Source: Rotaria sordida
Taxonomy: Eukaryota; Rotifera; Eurotatoria; Philodinida; Philodinidae
DNA: 64,000 nucleotides
Direction of reading: 5' to 3'
Assembly (NCBI GenBank): GCA_905250125.1
Contig: CAJNOL010000889.1
Span: 1-64,000 of the forward strand
Of this stretch, positions 12,285 through 24,626 are shown piece after piece. Both the position numbers and the translations under genes were made by a program. Numbering within the stretch: the stretch's first letter is position 1; each line of letters opens with the position of its first letter. The notes under the pieces were generated by a model. The model was not told the origin of the DNA. It did not search any database and worked only from the letters and a program-made list of their open reading frames with translations.

Positions 12285-15200
12285 AGCCATCACCATAAGC
12301 ACAGTAGACTCTGTGTGGCAGACATCTGCAAACAACAAGACGCAACTCAGCAACCTTCTTCACGTGAGACATATATGAAATCCGAGCCCGATTCGACGAT
12401 TCAGTATCAATCGACCGGATCCAGAGTTGTCTAATTTCGACTTAGGGCAATTGAAAATAGATGAGCAACTCCGACTTTGACGCTCCCAGGAACTCATAAA
12501 ATCAAAATCAGTGCATTTACATGATACTTTTTAGAGCATATTCATTTCAATCGTCAAATTCATTTTGTGAGACGCACTTTTGTTTTTGATTAATTCATGG
12601 ATTGGATTTTTTATAATATTATTGGAATTATTGTTTGAACAAAGTTTCTGTTTCATCATCGCAGATAGATAGAGATCTCGAATAAGTAGGAATTTCATGA
12701 ACAAAGCGCATAAACTATTTATCTTCTTATGAATGTTGGTCTTGAAAAAATTTTCGACAAAAAAAATGGTACGGGATATAATTTTTTATGCGATGTCTTA
12801 TCACTGTTTTCTTCCTAAGTAATTGTTATTTATACACTTATTTGACGCCAAGAGCTTGTTTCAATCAAACGACATATTCTATCACACTGATGATCAGAGC
12901 ACATTGTTTTCAATACCATGCGTTCTGATCTTTTCAAGTAGCTAAACTACCAACAAGATTGGTTTTTGTCGTCAGCTTGTTAACAAATTAAACTCACATC
13001 CACACTCGCACTTCATATTACACAGCAAGGTCATATGTGAATAGAACGAAACCAATAGTTCTTTTTCCGTGCTTAGAAGCACAAATGGTATGATTAAAGT
13101 ATTAGTTATTTCTGTTATTTTGGTCATAATGACATTATATGAGGGTTGTAGATCGAGGACACATCGTTTTTACACAGTTAACCTTGGATACAGAGTTGCG
13201 ACTAAAAGAATTTTCATCTAATTGTTTTTTTTTATTTGTGTAATGATCAACAGCCTTTTTTTTCTTTTCAGACCCTTACAATGCAAACTCTCTTCTTTTT
13301 TCTCTTTCATCAGGTTTCTCTCTCTTAAAAAATTATATGAAAGTACAGCGACAGAAAGAAAAGCATAATTTCATACCTATTGTTGAACACTGTTAAAGAT
13401 GATTCACACTTTCTTTATTTTTTCGGTTCAGAATGCATACACACGCATAAAAATACATATATATGAGTGCGGAATAGACGGCTTTATATAGATACAGATG
13501 ATAAGAAAAACAAAGAGAAAGAGCAAGATATATGAAAAAAGTAATGCATAATCTTGCGTGCTAGCATGCCTCATAACGATCTCTCCTGTTAGCCAAAAAA
13601 AAATAATGTTTCATCTATTGTTTTTTTTTGGTTTTAAATAAATATGTGTGGAAAGAAGCAAAAAAAAGAAATGAAAGAGTTATAAAATAACAAAGAGAAA
13701 GAAAGAAAGAAAAAAAAGTAACGAATATAATTATATAACAATAAAGGGAAGAAAAAATCATCTTGTCGTACAAAATATTGTTTTCAAATTCATACAAATA
13801 CTTGATTTATTGAAGATATATATATATATCAGAGAAGACAAGTTAAAAGATTATAATAAAGAAGTAGATAGAGCTATATGCCACGACAAAATCAAAGTTA
13901 CATAATTATAAACAATGAAAAGTGTTTGTCCATTAAAAGAAAACTGAAAAGGTAAAGTTATTGGATAAATATGTAATAAAAAAATATCAGCAGCCCTTAT
14001 TTCACCATATAGAACATCTATTTAAACGAAATCGAAAACTATTGGCTAGAATTTTATAATCGAATATATACAGGTAATAACACTTGAAGTATCATAAAAC
14101 GTGTTCGAAAAATAATAAGAATTAAGTCATTCGAAGATAACATATAAATAATAAAATTATTTTGAAACCTAAGCAGATCTTAAAAAGCAAACGATGGGCG
14201 CAATGAGTGGTCGAAAGTTTGAAATAGATGATTTTGCTCGTTTGATTCGATTTCCGAGTTCTTGGACATATTTCAATCACTTGAAAGCCATTGAAATTTC
14301 GACCATTCAAAGAGAGTAAATCTATCGAAAAACTAGCTTTGACTGTTCGGTATAACTTTAAATACTGGAAACTTCTTCAAAGTCTGAATTATGCAATATT
14401 CTTTATTGCTATTCATTGATATTATCGAAATTATTTATGCTCGATATACTTTTCTAATTTTTTAGAAGAATATTTATCATTTATGGATTGAAACCATGAT
14501 AAAAATCAGCTCGAATTCATGTTCAAGACATAATCATATAAAATTTTTAGTTTTTGAACTCTTCAAAAAATATTTCGAAGCATTATTTTGTCCTTTTATC
14601 ACGCAGATGATCAGTGAGTCTTGGCACACTTTATTTATTAAACAAGTTCTTGCACTGAAATTTTAGATTTTAAAAAGTTTTTTAATTTAAAAAATTTTTT
14701 CCCATATTTTCTTAACTAAAGAGACAAGATTTAAAAAAGAACAAAATAGTTATTGGAATGTTGTTTTAGATAAATGGAAAGGATACTTTTCATGAAAGTA
14801 GAATAGTTCATATTTGGTTGAGATGCATGACGAAAGTTTATTAATCATCAGTACCCATTTTCGAATTTTCTCTTCTCTACTTATTCAATAGGTATTAACA
14901 GCTCCGAAATGAAACATCTAGCGGACAATATTTTTAAAATTTTTTCAACGTTCGATACTCTCGAAACCCCTCGAGAAGGGCCCTAGGTCGAATGTTCAGA
15001 GTGTCACGTTCCGATGGGTCGAGAGCTCGGTGAAACGTAGAATATTTTCATTTCTACAGATTCATAGGAGATGCAAATCGGCAGCTCGACATACCAATCG
15101 GCTGACAGCTTAGGAATGTGACGAATGACACTAAGAACATAATAATTACCAGTTTGGCCATGTACAACTCTGGAGTGGATGTGAGTGTTAATCGCTTATA

Positions 15201-16288
15201 ATCTGCATTAACACCCACCCCAACGCCCACAGTCACAGCTAAATTCATCCTTGATGCTAAATACAAACAGTGATGTGGATGAACTAGATACGAGAAGATA
15301 ACTTATGTAACAAGCCCTAAGAGTGTTTTTGGAAGAATCGACGGATAGTTGAAAAACGTTACTTTCGAAAACAAAATTTTCACTGACCTCTGAAACTTTT
15401 ACGGTTGCTGTTCTGCCTCTATCCCTGAGAAAATTTCTTCATACTCCACCGAAACAAACTCCAATTCCCTGAGGAGTGAAGTGAACTTCTAGGAGGCAAT
15501 ATCTCCTCGGCTCACCTCTCTAGATAAACCACTGACCTAAAAATTGTTATACATATGATGACATCATACAAGAAATATTTTAAATATATGTTTTATGACA
15601 GTTACAGGCATCCTCAGAGGAGAAAAAATCCATGGTTCGTACATTTCTGATGGCGATATTTAACTGTTTTGATCTAGATATGGACAACATGCAGATATTT
15701 TCTATTTGTTATAGCTTCAACTACACGAGATCTCTATTTCGAGAAGTTGAAAGAAGGGACAAGTTTTAGTTAGATATTATTACTATCTATTGAAGTGAAA
15801 ATCAAGTCATTATATTCAGGAGTAACTTTTGAAACAAAGAACACATGCGAGTCTCAATGAAGAAGTATGTGGATTGAGAAGACAAATGGATCATGTTTTT
15901 AGGATCTGTTAGTAGCTCGTATTCATGTCCATTTATAGAAAAACAAATGAATTTTAGCATTGTTTAATATCATGTTGTTGAATTCTATCTAAACTTTTAT
16001 ATCAAATCGATTGGATGATAATATGAGACTATCATAGGTTATAATCTTTCGATGAAGATGAAAAAACTCTCAAATAAATGATTAGCGTACAACAATTCCA
16101 TATAGAAATTTACGACTGTACTAAGCAATGAAAGACATATGAAATTTCGGTCGGTAACGAACACTGCAAATAACATCATATGCAAAGCAAAAGTATTGTT
16201 TGCTTAAATACAATGAAAGACTCCTTTGATGAAAGAAAATGATAGGGATAACATTATTTGTTTTCATTTGTGACAAGATTACACAAGA
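12285..16288. other. Intergenic region, no convincing gene
   Basis: About 4 kb without a supported exon. It is AT-rich, with a less AT-rich patch near 14950-15040 containing several short self-complementary CTCGA/TCGAG motifs. A G/T-rich versus C/A-rich inverted pair lies at about 15170-15245. Small frames on both strands lack splice context. No tRNA-like B box was found. Confidence 0.5.
15170..15245. repeat. Telomere-like G/T-rich inverted pair
   Basis: GAGTGGATGTGAGTG is followed about 20 bases later by C/A-rich ACACCCACCCC and CGCCCACAG, so the two can pair. It belongs to a dispersed family of GTGGGT-like tracts seen at many places in the window (see findings). Confidence 0.45.
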
Positions 16289-17085
16289 ATGAACGCACGA
16301 AGAAATGTTGTTTTGCTTTCGTGTTTCCTATACTTATGTCTACTAAACCAATTAGATTCGGTCGATCCTTGCATTTACGACTTGAATAAAAAAGGAATAA
16401 TGGATTTAACTAGTGTTGGTCATGTAGATGGGACACCTATGTGAAAAAACATATTACTTAAAAAGAGCGATAGCCATGGTAAATTTGGTCATCTTCAACT
16501 TTCATAAACAGGAAATCTCATTCTTTCTTGTGTACTCATACAATCCATATCATCCATTCATCCAAAGCTCATATACAAATGTTGCTGCCTGTTAAAGTAA
16601 GAAACATTAGCACTTCATTTTCAAATATATCTTCTTGAAATTTCACTTAACATATGCCACAGACGAAAAACTAGCCTTATTTATTGAGTATCAAAATATT
16701 GTGCAATGGAAAATTACATCAGATCAAAACTTACCTACTCTAGTCTATACAACGATAGACAGAATATTGTCTGTTGATTTACAGTGTTTGAGCTCAGGAG
16801 AGCCTGACAAGTTAGAAATGCATGGATATGATTTTACGACACACCTGTATACAATGATACTATCACCCAAATGTGCATGTTGAGATGTCTGTAAAGATCA
16901 GAGACAGATTCTGTACTATGTATGATCTTGTATAAAATATTCGATCTATCATAATAGATGGTCCTGATCCTCCTCGACAACCGAAAAATATATTGAGTGG
17001 TGAAGCAATATTTATCATTGTACTCGTGATTCTTTCTGCTATCTGTTTAACTGGCATGGAGACTGACTACACCATTGTTCTATAG
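16289..17085 (+). pseudogene. Atg27 / mannose-6-phosphate-receptor-like gene, probably broken
   Basis: An ATG at 16289 opens a signal peptide (NVVLLSCFLYLCLL), then a conserved-looking start DPCIYDLNKKGIMDLTS...DGTP, as in Atg27/MRH domain proteins. After a likely intron ending at 16511, a frame gives VYSYNPYHPFI...YTNVAAC, the next family block. It is followed at once by TAA where the family normally has Gln. A third block runs from about 16620 to 16883 and ends SPKCAC, then TGA. A last block (about 16960-17085) encodes a transmembrane helix, LSGEAIFIIVLVILSAICLTG-like, before a TAG. The order fits one type I membrane protein of the endosomal/Golgi sorting class. Two premature stops and an unresolved first donor point to a pseudogene. 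A functional gene using non-obvious splice sites cannot be excluded. Family identity is from remembered motifs. Confidence 0.5.
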
Positions 17086-17356
17086 ACACAACTTTATTCA
17101 TGTTTCACTACGCACTTTTTACATCCTTGTTTCCTTTCTAACAAGTGCTCTTAATGATATTTTTTATAATCATAGTTTTTTATTTACGTCAACATAAGAT
17201 ACTATTTGTATGTTTGACGCAATACGAAATACATATTCTTGAGTTTTGGAGAAACAGTTTATTAATATTTTAATCATTGATGATATAAGTATTCACGTGA
17301 ACTATTGCCGGAAGTCACTGTCATTTATAGAGAGAATAGAGAAAAATGGCTATAGA

Positions 17357-18316
17357 TTACATTTTGTAATTTTTGATCATATATTCATAAACATTGGGAT
17401 AAATGAATTGATCAATGTCGGTTGTACGGGATGTTGGATTTTGAAAATATTGTCGAATTTGTGTCGAACTTATATCCACAATTTTATCACGTTCCTTTTC
17501 TAATTTAACATAGATAACGTCAGTCGATCTAATTGACTGATGAATGTGTTGTTCATTATAACCACTTCGAAAGACAACCGCACAGGCCATGTTTTTCTGT
17601 TTCGCCATCCTCTCAAGATAAGAACATTTATTAAAATGATCCAAACCGCAGACATAAACCACACGCAATGGATGCTTCAGGAATTTATCTTGATGGACAA
17701 GAGTATCATTAAGAAAATCACAAAGATTTTCAGTTACAGGACCAAAATCAACAAATCCACTGGGCCACTCACATTCACCGCGCGAAACAGTGATCCAAGA
17801 TGACAGTTTATCATGCTCAATAGCGCCTTCACAGAGTTGACATCGATCTTCGGCTGGAATCCATGCTGAATCGCCCAGTTTGGAACGTACATACGAATCA
17901 CTATGATAAATATTAATATGTTTATTAAAAGACGAAAACATTGTAAATGACATACTGTGTTGGTGAGAGATATCCTGCGAGAACATTCCATGATGGCTGA
18001 TGTTCGTTCTCAAGATATTGTTTGACACGTAAAAGGTTTTGAAGATGTGAAGGGTGAATTGGATTGAAAGAGCCAGTTGTAATCAAAACGCAACTACGTA
18101 TAAATTTATATTGACAACAAATGTTTAATTCAGTCTCTCTTTCTCTGTATGAGAGTCAATGTGGATGCGTTTGTAACTTACACTTACGTCTAGATATTCG
18201 CAGACCCTGCAGAAAAAAATTCAGCGCAACGCATAGTAGTTTAAAATTGGAAACGCGATAGAGCCGTTTCAATAGCAGACAAAAGTAGTGTAATCAACTT
18301 ACTCAATGTGTGCCAT
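17357..18316 (-). CDS. Nicotinamide/nicotinate mononucleotide adenylyltransferase-like protein, 231 aa
   Basis: Three exons (18316-18303, 18093-17956, 17900-17357) join in frame to 231 residues; the second intron is 55 bases. The N-terminus carries the nucleotidyltransferase signature TTGSFNPIHPSHL with the HxxH pair at His18 and His21. LSPTHDSYVRSKLG, at about residues 42-58, matches the NMNAT substrate region. WITVSR, a CGLD segment (135-138) and the C-terminal ISSTQIR (194-200) complete the family pattern. The enzyme class joins NMN or NaMN with ATP to form NAD or its acid. Length fits small eukaryotic NMNATs of the POF1-like type. No targeting signal is visible, so it is probably cytosolic or nuclear. 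The start exon is only 14 bases and was chosen because its phase (MAHI-D) fits exactly. It lies 276 bases downstream of an ADP-ribosyltransferase gene on the same strand, so NAD supply and use are adjacent. Confidence 0.87.
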
Positions 18317-18592
18317 TATACTTATTACAGTCGTATTGCACAAAAATTTCAAACAGAAGCGATGTAAAATATTAGCAGAAAGAGTTCATCCACTGAAATG
18401 TTTTTCTTTTATCATTCTATGAGTGCTCGATGAAATAATCCCAAGTCAAATAATTTTTTATATTTTTTAACCAAATTTTATCAGCAAAAACCTAGACGAC
18501 GACTTTCGAAAAGACGAGTTACCCCGATGTGAAAGTATTTTCTGAGTTGAGATATCATGAATCCAAGGCTCAAGTAATATTTATATCAGAAG

Positions 18593-21500
18593 TCAACTGG
18601 TGCGCAAGTTCGTTAGAGTCGAGCTGGTGCCTTTAACCAAGGCTTTTCCATTGTATCTGCGATGAAGAATTAATTAAAATACTTTAGCTTTAGACATAGA
18701 GTTGGTTAAACAGAGGTTTTTTAACGATTGTATTGATTTCCCAAGCTGATTTCTGATGTGATTACGATTCAACACAAGTGTCTTCTTTCTATTGGTACTT
18801 ACTTCTGATCGCTGTCGGCGAGTCTGCGCTTTGTACAATTTTTCATCAAAATTTCAATATTTGTGTTCATCCGATTGTGCATCGAAGTATCGTTTCGTTG
18901 ATCATTTCGATTTTTGAAGTGCTTGCTAACGTTTGCACTTTGATTTGTTTGGAGAGTGGCAACATCTGATGTACGAGACTTCGTTTCATTTTCTAAAATC
19001 ATCGAAGAACAAGTATTAAAAAGCGTTGATATAGAGTTTATAAGGCTATGTAACTATGTATATGACTACAATATCGTGCCGTGTAAAAAAAGAAGTTTGG
19101 AAAACAAATGATTTATAGTACTTGCAATTGGACTATTATGTCAGGTTTTCTATTTCGTATTTCACACATGATTGAATACAGCACGTTGAATAGTTTAGAA
19201 TTATAATAGCTTTAGATTTGAAAAGCTAGATGCATAATTTTTCATAGAGTCAACTAACTTTGTTGAAGGAATCATTATTTTTACTTACTGTGCTCTTAAA
19301 GAATAGAAATTCGTTTTGCTGAAATTTTCACTTTTCTTCGCTCATTGTCTTAAAACTCTTTCACAACAATAAAGATTTAAATTATGAAGAACTGTTAAGT
19401 AAACAGTCGAGAGGTACATCGAAACATTAGCAGGAACTTGTTCGAGATGAAGTGTTCATATGACATCGTGAGACTAAATGAATCTGATACATGAGTAATA
19501 ACAGGTTTTATTGAGTACTATAATAGCAAAGATATCTTAGACATTTTCCACCTGCAACATTTATCTAATAGACAAATACTATTAACATTCTGGAAACTAG
19601 CTGCTTAAAAAATAGTTAATGGTACAAAAAACAAAACTAAGTTTGGAAAATTCTATTGTTTTGATATACATAAATTGTGTCAATATGTTAAAATTCAAAT
19701 AACTCGATCTGGACTCATCATTAGCAATTCGTATTTTGAATTTGATAGGTTTTCCATCGAGAATGATAATTGGGCTCGAATATAGTAAATCTCACTAATA
19801 GGTATGATGAGCCCTTTCTATGTTAGCAACCTCCCTCTTCACTTTTCTTGATACTCACTTTTCAAAAGAAAACCGAGACCGATCGATGGTCACTGTTTTT
19901 GGAATCTTTCTTGAGTTCAGCTTTTTTACTCACCAGTGGTCTTTGCGGATGCAATCAAAGGAGTTCTTGTACGCTCGCTCGACACAATCGATGGACTTTT
20001 TAGACGTTCGATTTCTCTTTTGAGAAGTTGAATTTCATCGTTCAGATGCTTAACCTCTTGATTAGACTGCTGGACTTCTTGTTTTAGATGGCGATTATCC
20101 TGCTTAAGCTGCTGAGTTTCTTCTTTGTGACGTTCAATCTCTTGAAAGTTGTGCTGAATTTCTTGTTGCATACGACGATTATCCTGTTTGAGACGTTGAA
20201 TCTCGTCTTCGTAATTAGCATAATTTTTATTTAGGGCTTGCTTTTCAGTTACAAGCTTGTTAATATCAGCCTCTTGTTGGTTGCGTAGCATATTCAGCTG
20301 CTGGTTTTCGTTCTTGAATTGTTCTAGTCTTAATTGCAACTGTTCGTAACTAGAATTTTCCGCTTCAGGACCTCAACAATTAGAAAACATAGCTTAAATA
20401 TCGTGGAATGATTAGGAATTTATTTGCTTGAATTCAGAAAAAAAGTCATGAATAGTTTTTATTCGTGAATGTTGCAAGTCATATAGAGTAATGAACATCT
20501 AGAGAAAACCACATTAAAGGAACGGAATAGCTCTTATTGAGTGTAAATATTCGTAAATATTTCGTTCAAACCTATCCTAGTTTTCACTATTCTTCTCATC
20601 AAGAGCATCAAAATTGACTCAAGATTCAGTTTGAAAAAAAGAACAAATTGATGAGGAATCCTCATCATTTATTATTTTTTTTGTATAATTTAAATGGCAA
20701 TTTATGTCTTCGTCAACAGCTGATGCACTTAGTTTCCATATCAAATTGATTCGATTTACTATTCCTTTATAAAGTCAATACATTTCAAATCAAAACATCT
20801 TCTGCTTTAATCGGATATCTCTTAGTTAGCCTATTACCATTAGTGTTTCTTGAGACCCGGTGGCGCATTGAGAAGGCAACACATTCAAAAATTTAGTAGC
20901 AAGAATGGAAATGAAGATATGAATTGTGATGATTGGGGATTATATTACATAATAACTAAGTCATCATTTATTTCTTTACTAGGCAGATGAATATGTCACA
21001 GCCCATACTCATTGTACGAGATCGTTTCAGAGCTGTAGCCTTTACAATTTAACAATAGTATTCAAATATATGTCTATGCACATGTACATTGTTCGGTAGG
21101 ACTTTAGTAATACAAGAAATATCAGACTATAAGCATCTTATTCTCGTTCGTTCATCTTTTATTTATTATTAGCTGAACGGGTTTCTATCATGTGAATCAT
21201 TAAAGCGTGAATTTAGTATCTGCTGTGTTCTTTGCATCTATTACTAATGCTTCTCTAGAATAGTTTTCATACATGATGCGTAACCACGTCGAACCACTGA
21301 TTCAACTGACTATTTTCGCTAATGAATACAATTCAATGGGCTAACTTTAACTATTGAATCATTTTCAGGTAGAACAATATCCATCACATGATACTGAGCT
21401 AGGTGCTCGAAGAACAGCTATGGAATCGACTAACTTTGAATTTAACTGTCAATGGGAATGGATACCTCCATGTCAAGAATTCGCTTCCAAAATTCACACA

Positions 21501-23008
21501 TGATAAGTAAGATGCTTCGAAAGAGGCTCTTTTCGATGTATGTAGAAAAAAAATGCTAAGATTTTTAGCAAGATTGATTCTGGTCTCACTATTCTGATTC
21601 AAATTGCAATTGATTCGATATCACTATTTTGTCTGTTGGATGTGTTCATAGTATGTAACTAATAGTTTAAGTATCACTCAAAATACATAAGATATCGATT
21701 TTTTTTCTCGAAATGGCGAACAATCTTTTGTATAGATAGCATACACGACAGCAACTACCTTGTTTCTTCCAAAATTATAACTCGATTTTACTGTAGTCTG
21801 CCAATTGACAGGTTCATTTCTAGTTGATGTAAAGTAACATTTGTTGTTGACAGCAACTTATCTTTGTGTGACGAAGTGAAGAAAAGAGAAGACAATAGAC
21901 TGTTGACTTCTAAAAGGAAGACTGACTGTAGTAGAATATTGCCTCTCTCAGTTTTTTCGAACACGTATCTCAAGTGAGAGTTGAAATTGTTTTCGCCATA
22001 GAATTTTGATGAAAGTTTATTTCTTGTTGAGATAGGCTAACCTCAACTAGATAGGTATCTAAGTCGAGCAAAGGGTTCTATTTCAATGAGCTTTCATTTG
22101 AATGTGCCGTGTCTGTAAGTCTAACTTTAGTTTTATCTTGCAATATTCACTCAACTGTGACACAGTTGATGAATTTCAATATTATAAACTTCAAAACGGA
22201 TTGGGTTGTTAAACTTCTGGTATCAGACGTTCTACAACACATGCTCCAGTTGTTTAATGTTATTCTTACCTGCTAGAATACCATACGGTGGTTCCAGAAG
22301 CATATATGGTGGTGCTATTTCACGCAAATGAATAATATGCCCATTGTCTTCATCTCCTGAATGGCTAATGACTTTGAAATGTGTACACGGAAGAAGCAGT
22401 ATTTCTTCTTTCTGTGCATAAGAGTGACGTTCTATGTTTTTTCCATTTAAGCATTCAATTAAGAATAAAGTGTATGGGCCTGGTGTGCTGAAATATTGCT
22501 TGGGTTCTAGAATTTTGACGGAAGTCGTACATGAACTGAATGCCCACCATGTAATGTTATCACCACGGTTATATAAGGAGTGTAAATCACCACGAGCTCC
22601 TCGCCAGACAACAATTTTGGTTGACGGTAATTTGAACAGGGCGGTTAATACCAGTTTTAAGTAAGGAAACCAAGGAATAAGTTTCTTCCGATCTTTATCA
22701 CGAAGTGTTCGATTCAAAACTGAATAAAGATTCGGATAATCGGGATCCCACTTCATTGTATACAAAAAAATGGCGGCTGATTCGTGTTGATGGAGGTTGT
22801 CGGCTGGATTTTTACATCTACTTATTGCTTTCCGAGCTTGTGATTCGACATTATCGACCAAATTATTCAATTTCATTACAGCTTCGTTTAAGTATACAAG
22901 AGGTTCTTTGGTATAATCAGGTAAAGGAGTAAGTATATGCAAATGTTCTTTATCAGCATCGAAAAGGCGAGTATTGACATGAGACATATCAACAGAGCTT
23001 GTAGCCAT
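18593..23008 (-). CDS. ADP-ribosyltransferase with C-terminal coiled coil, 476 aa
   Basis: Four exons (23008-22270, 20371-19934, 18992-18803, 18656-18593) join in frame to 476 residues. Residues about 1-245 form an R-S-ExE-type mono-ADP-ribosyltransferase domain. IVVWRGARGD has the NAD-binding Arg (136). WWAFSSCTTS has the FSS serine (158/159). AQKEEILLLPCTHFKV has the catalytic Glu, probably 202. The position two before it appears to be Lys rather than Glu, so activity or target choice may differ; an alignment is needed. Residues about 248-375 are a long Gln/Glu/Lys/Leu heptad coiled coil, and the last 100 or so are polar, Ser/Thr/Asn- and Lys-rich. There is no signal peptide, so an intracellular role is likely. 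The introns are 1.9 kb, 0.94 kb and 146 bases. A TTATAAAT motif near 23077 could be the TATA element. The fusion rests on matching splice phases; transcript data would prove it. Confidence 0.83.
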
Positions 23009-23487
23009 TCTTGTAGTGGAATTGTCTCGTTACTTTTGTTCAATAATTGAGTCCGATAAGTGACAGTTGACTGAGATTTATAATTTTGCGTATATCTTCA
23101 ATAAGACAATGAATACTGAAATATCACTCATTGTACACTCGATAGTGTTTCACTCAGGTAAATCAAAATATTTCAGTCTATGTATAACGATGATCATCAA
23201 CTAGTACACTCCTATTTCCGAACATTAGATACGGTATTTTGAGAGCTGCAAAATTGGTTTACTTTTCACGTTGCACAAGATAAATTACTATGGTAGAATA
23301 GGCTAAGGCCAATTTCACGAAAGTTCGAAAGAAGGACTGATCAACTCGGTCACTACGACGTTCAAATATAGAAAAATGATGATATATAAAGTTCTGTACA
23401 TCTGTCACAGATTGGCCCAGAATACTCAAAAATGTTTTTAGTATTGCAGATTGTGACAGACATGTCTGCCACAGTCTGTAACACAGG

Positions 23488-24626
23488 CTAGTAGGGAGAT
23501 AGAGTAGGAAGAAGTGAGCACACTTGCTTCACTATAGACTTTACCACTAATTAACAATCATTCTTCACAAAAGTATTATAGCCTATTTATACCTGATCAC
23601 TAAGAATCTAAAATTCAGAAATAATAAAAAGTAAAAGAGAGATACTTCTATTGTTCCTTTTCCGCACCTACCTTGAGAAGTTTTGAGTATGTTTTCTTTA
23701 CTCTTTTCGAAAGAATTATCTATAGCAATTAGCAAAGAGTGATATACTAACTCATCCTGATCAAAGTTTTTTGTATTGGAAAACGAGTATCGGGAACACC
23801 TGTGACTTATGCTGTTTACCATGAAAAAATAGGTGCTTTTTTGCAATGGCACAGCAATTTGGCCACAATTCGTCCGAGTTTACAAACAACAAGTAAAGAA
23901 CAGCTCTAGAGCTGAATAGAATGTAATTTCGGGAAAGGTTACGTATTGATTTACCTATGCTATAAAATACAATATTGCATACACTAGTACATCGAAAAAT
24001 CGAAAAATCAGAGAAAATGGTAAGGATGGTCAATTTTGGTTATGAAAGAAATAATGTAGTGAATAATAAAGTGTGTGAGATTCAAGGATAGTCACAACTC
24101 AATAGCAATACATGTTGGAAAGAACTCGAAATAAAATAATTTAAAAATATACTGAGGTCATACCTTCGATGACTCTTGTATTGTCGATCAATGGGTATTT
24201 GGATTCTAAAACCACTAAAACTAGACAATATGTCGTTTTTAACGCAATATTCAATGGGCCGCGAACTGCTCTGAAAATCGATCCATATGGCTTTTCGTCA
24301 CAGGAAGTTGCCAACTACAATAAAGTCTTTAGAAAAGGGATCTTCTAAGGTTTTGCTAAATGAACACGACTATCGAATCAATTGCCTGAAAGTCACATTT
24401 TATTGCAGTATGAAAGAATTCATCCATACAGCACAACTACGAAATTAGAGAAGTCATCCATAGGAGCCCATTACTAACTTGAAAGAAAAGTGCAATATAG
24501 TCAAGCCGATTCAATTTGTTTCTCCCTTATACACATTTAGCATTGGATTGCAGCTATCATCTCAGAAAGGGTTCATTTTACCTGTAGCTTTAACCGAAAA
24601 TCAAAATTTTGTACGACTTGACAAAC
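23488..24626 (-). CDS. Unidentified gene, partial exon set
   Basis: Several minus-strand blocks with good splice borders look coding. 24626-24582 encodes VCQVVQNFDFRLKLQ. It joins in phase to 24314-24164, 50 residues starting LATSCDEKPYGSIFRAVRG and ending DNTRVIE. A separate block 23756-23672 gives DELVYHSLLIAIDNS and ends at a strong donor. A possible last exon 23531-23488 adds a short tail ending SLLPTLSPY and a stop. The middle junction (from 24164 to 23756) does not close in frame: an exon is missed or the gene is broken. No start codon was found upstream. I do not recognise the family. Confidence 0.38.

Noticed and set aside
17246..17803. Plus-strand frames of 85 and 87 codons
   Set aside because: They are antisense to, or overlap, the last NMNAT-like exon, whose ISSTQIR and CGLD motifs are on the minus strand.
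22434..22932. Two plus-strand frames of about 75 codons
   Set aside because: Antisense shadows of the ADP-ribosyltransferase exon.
23761..24033. 90-codon minus-strand frame overlapping the unidentified gene
   Set aside because: Its reading does not connect in phase with the well-bordered exons on either side, so it is more likely intronic.
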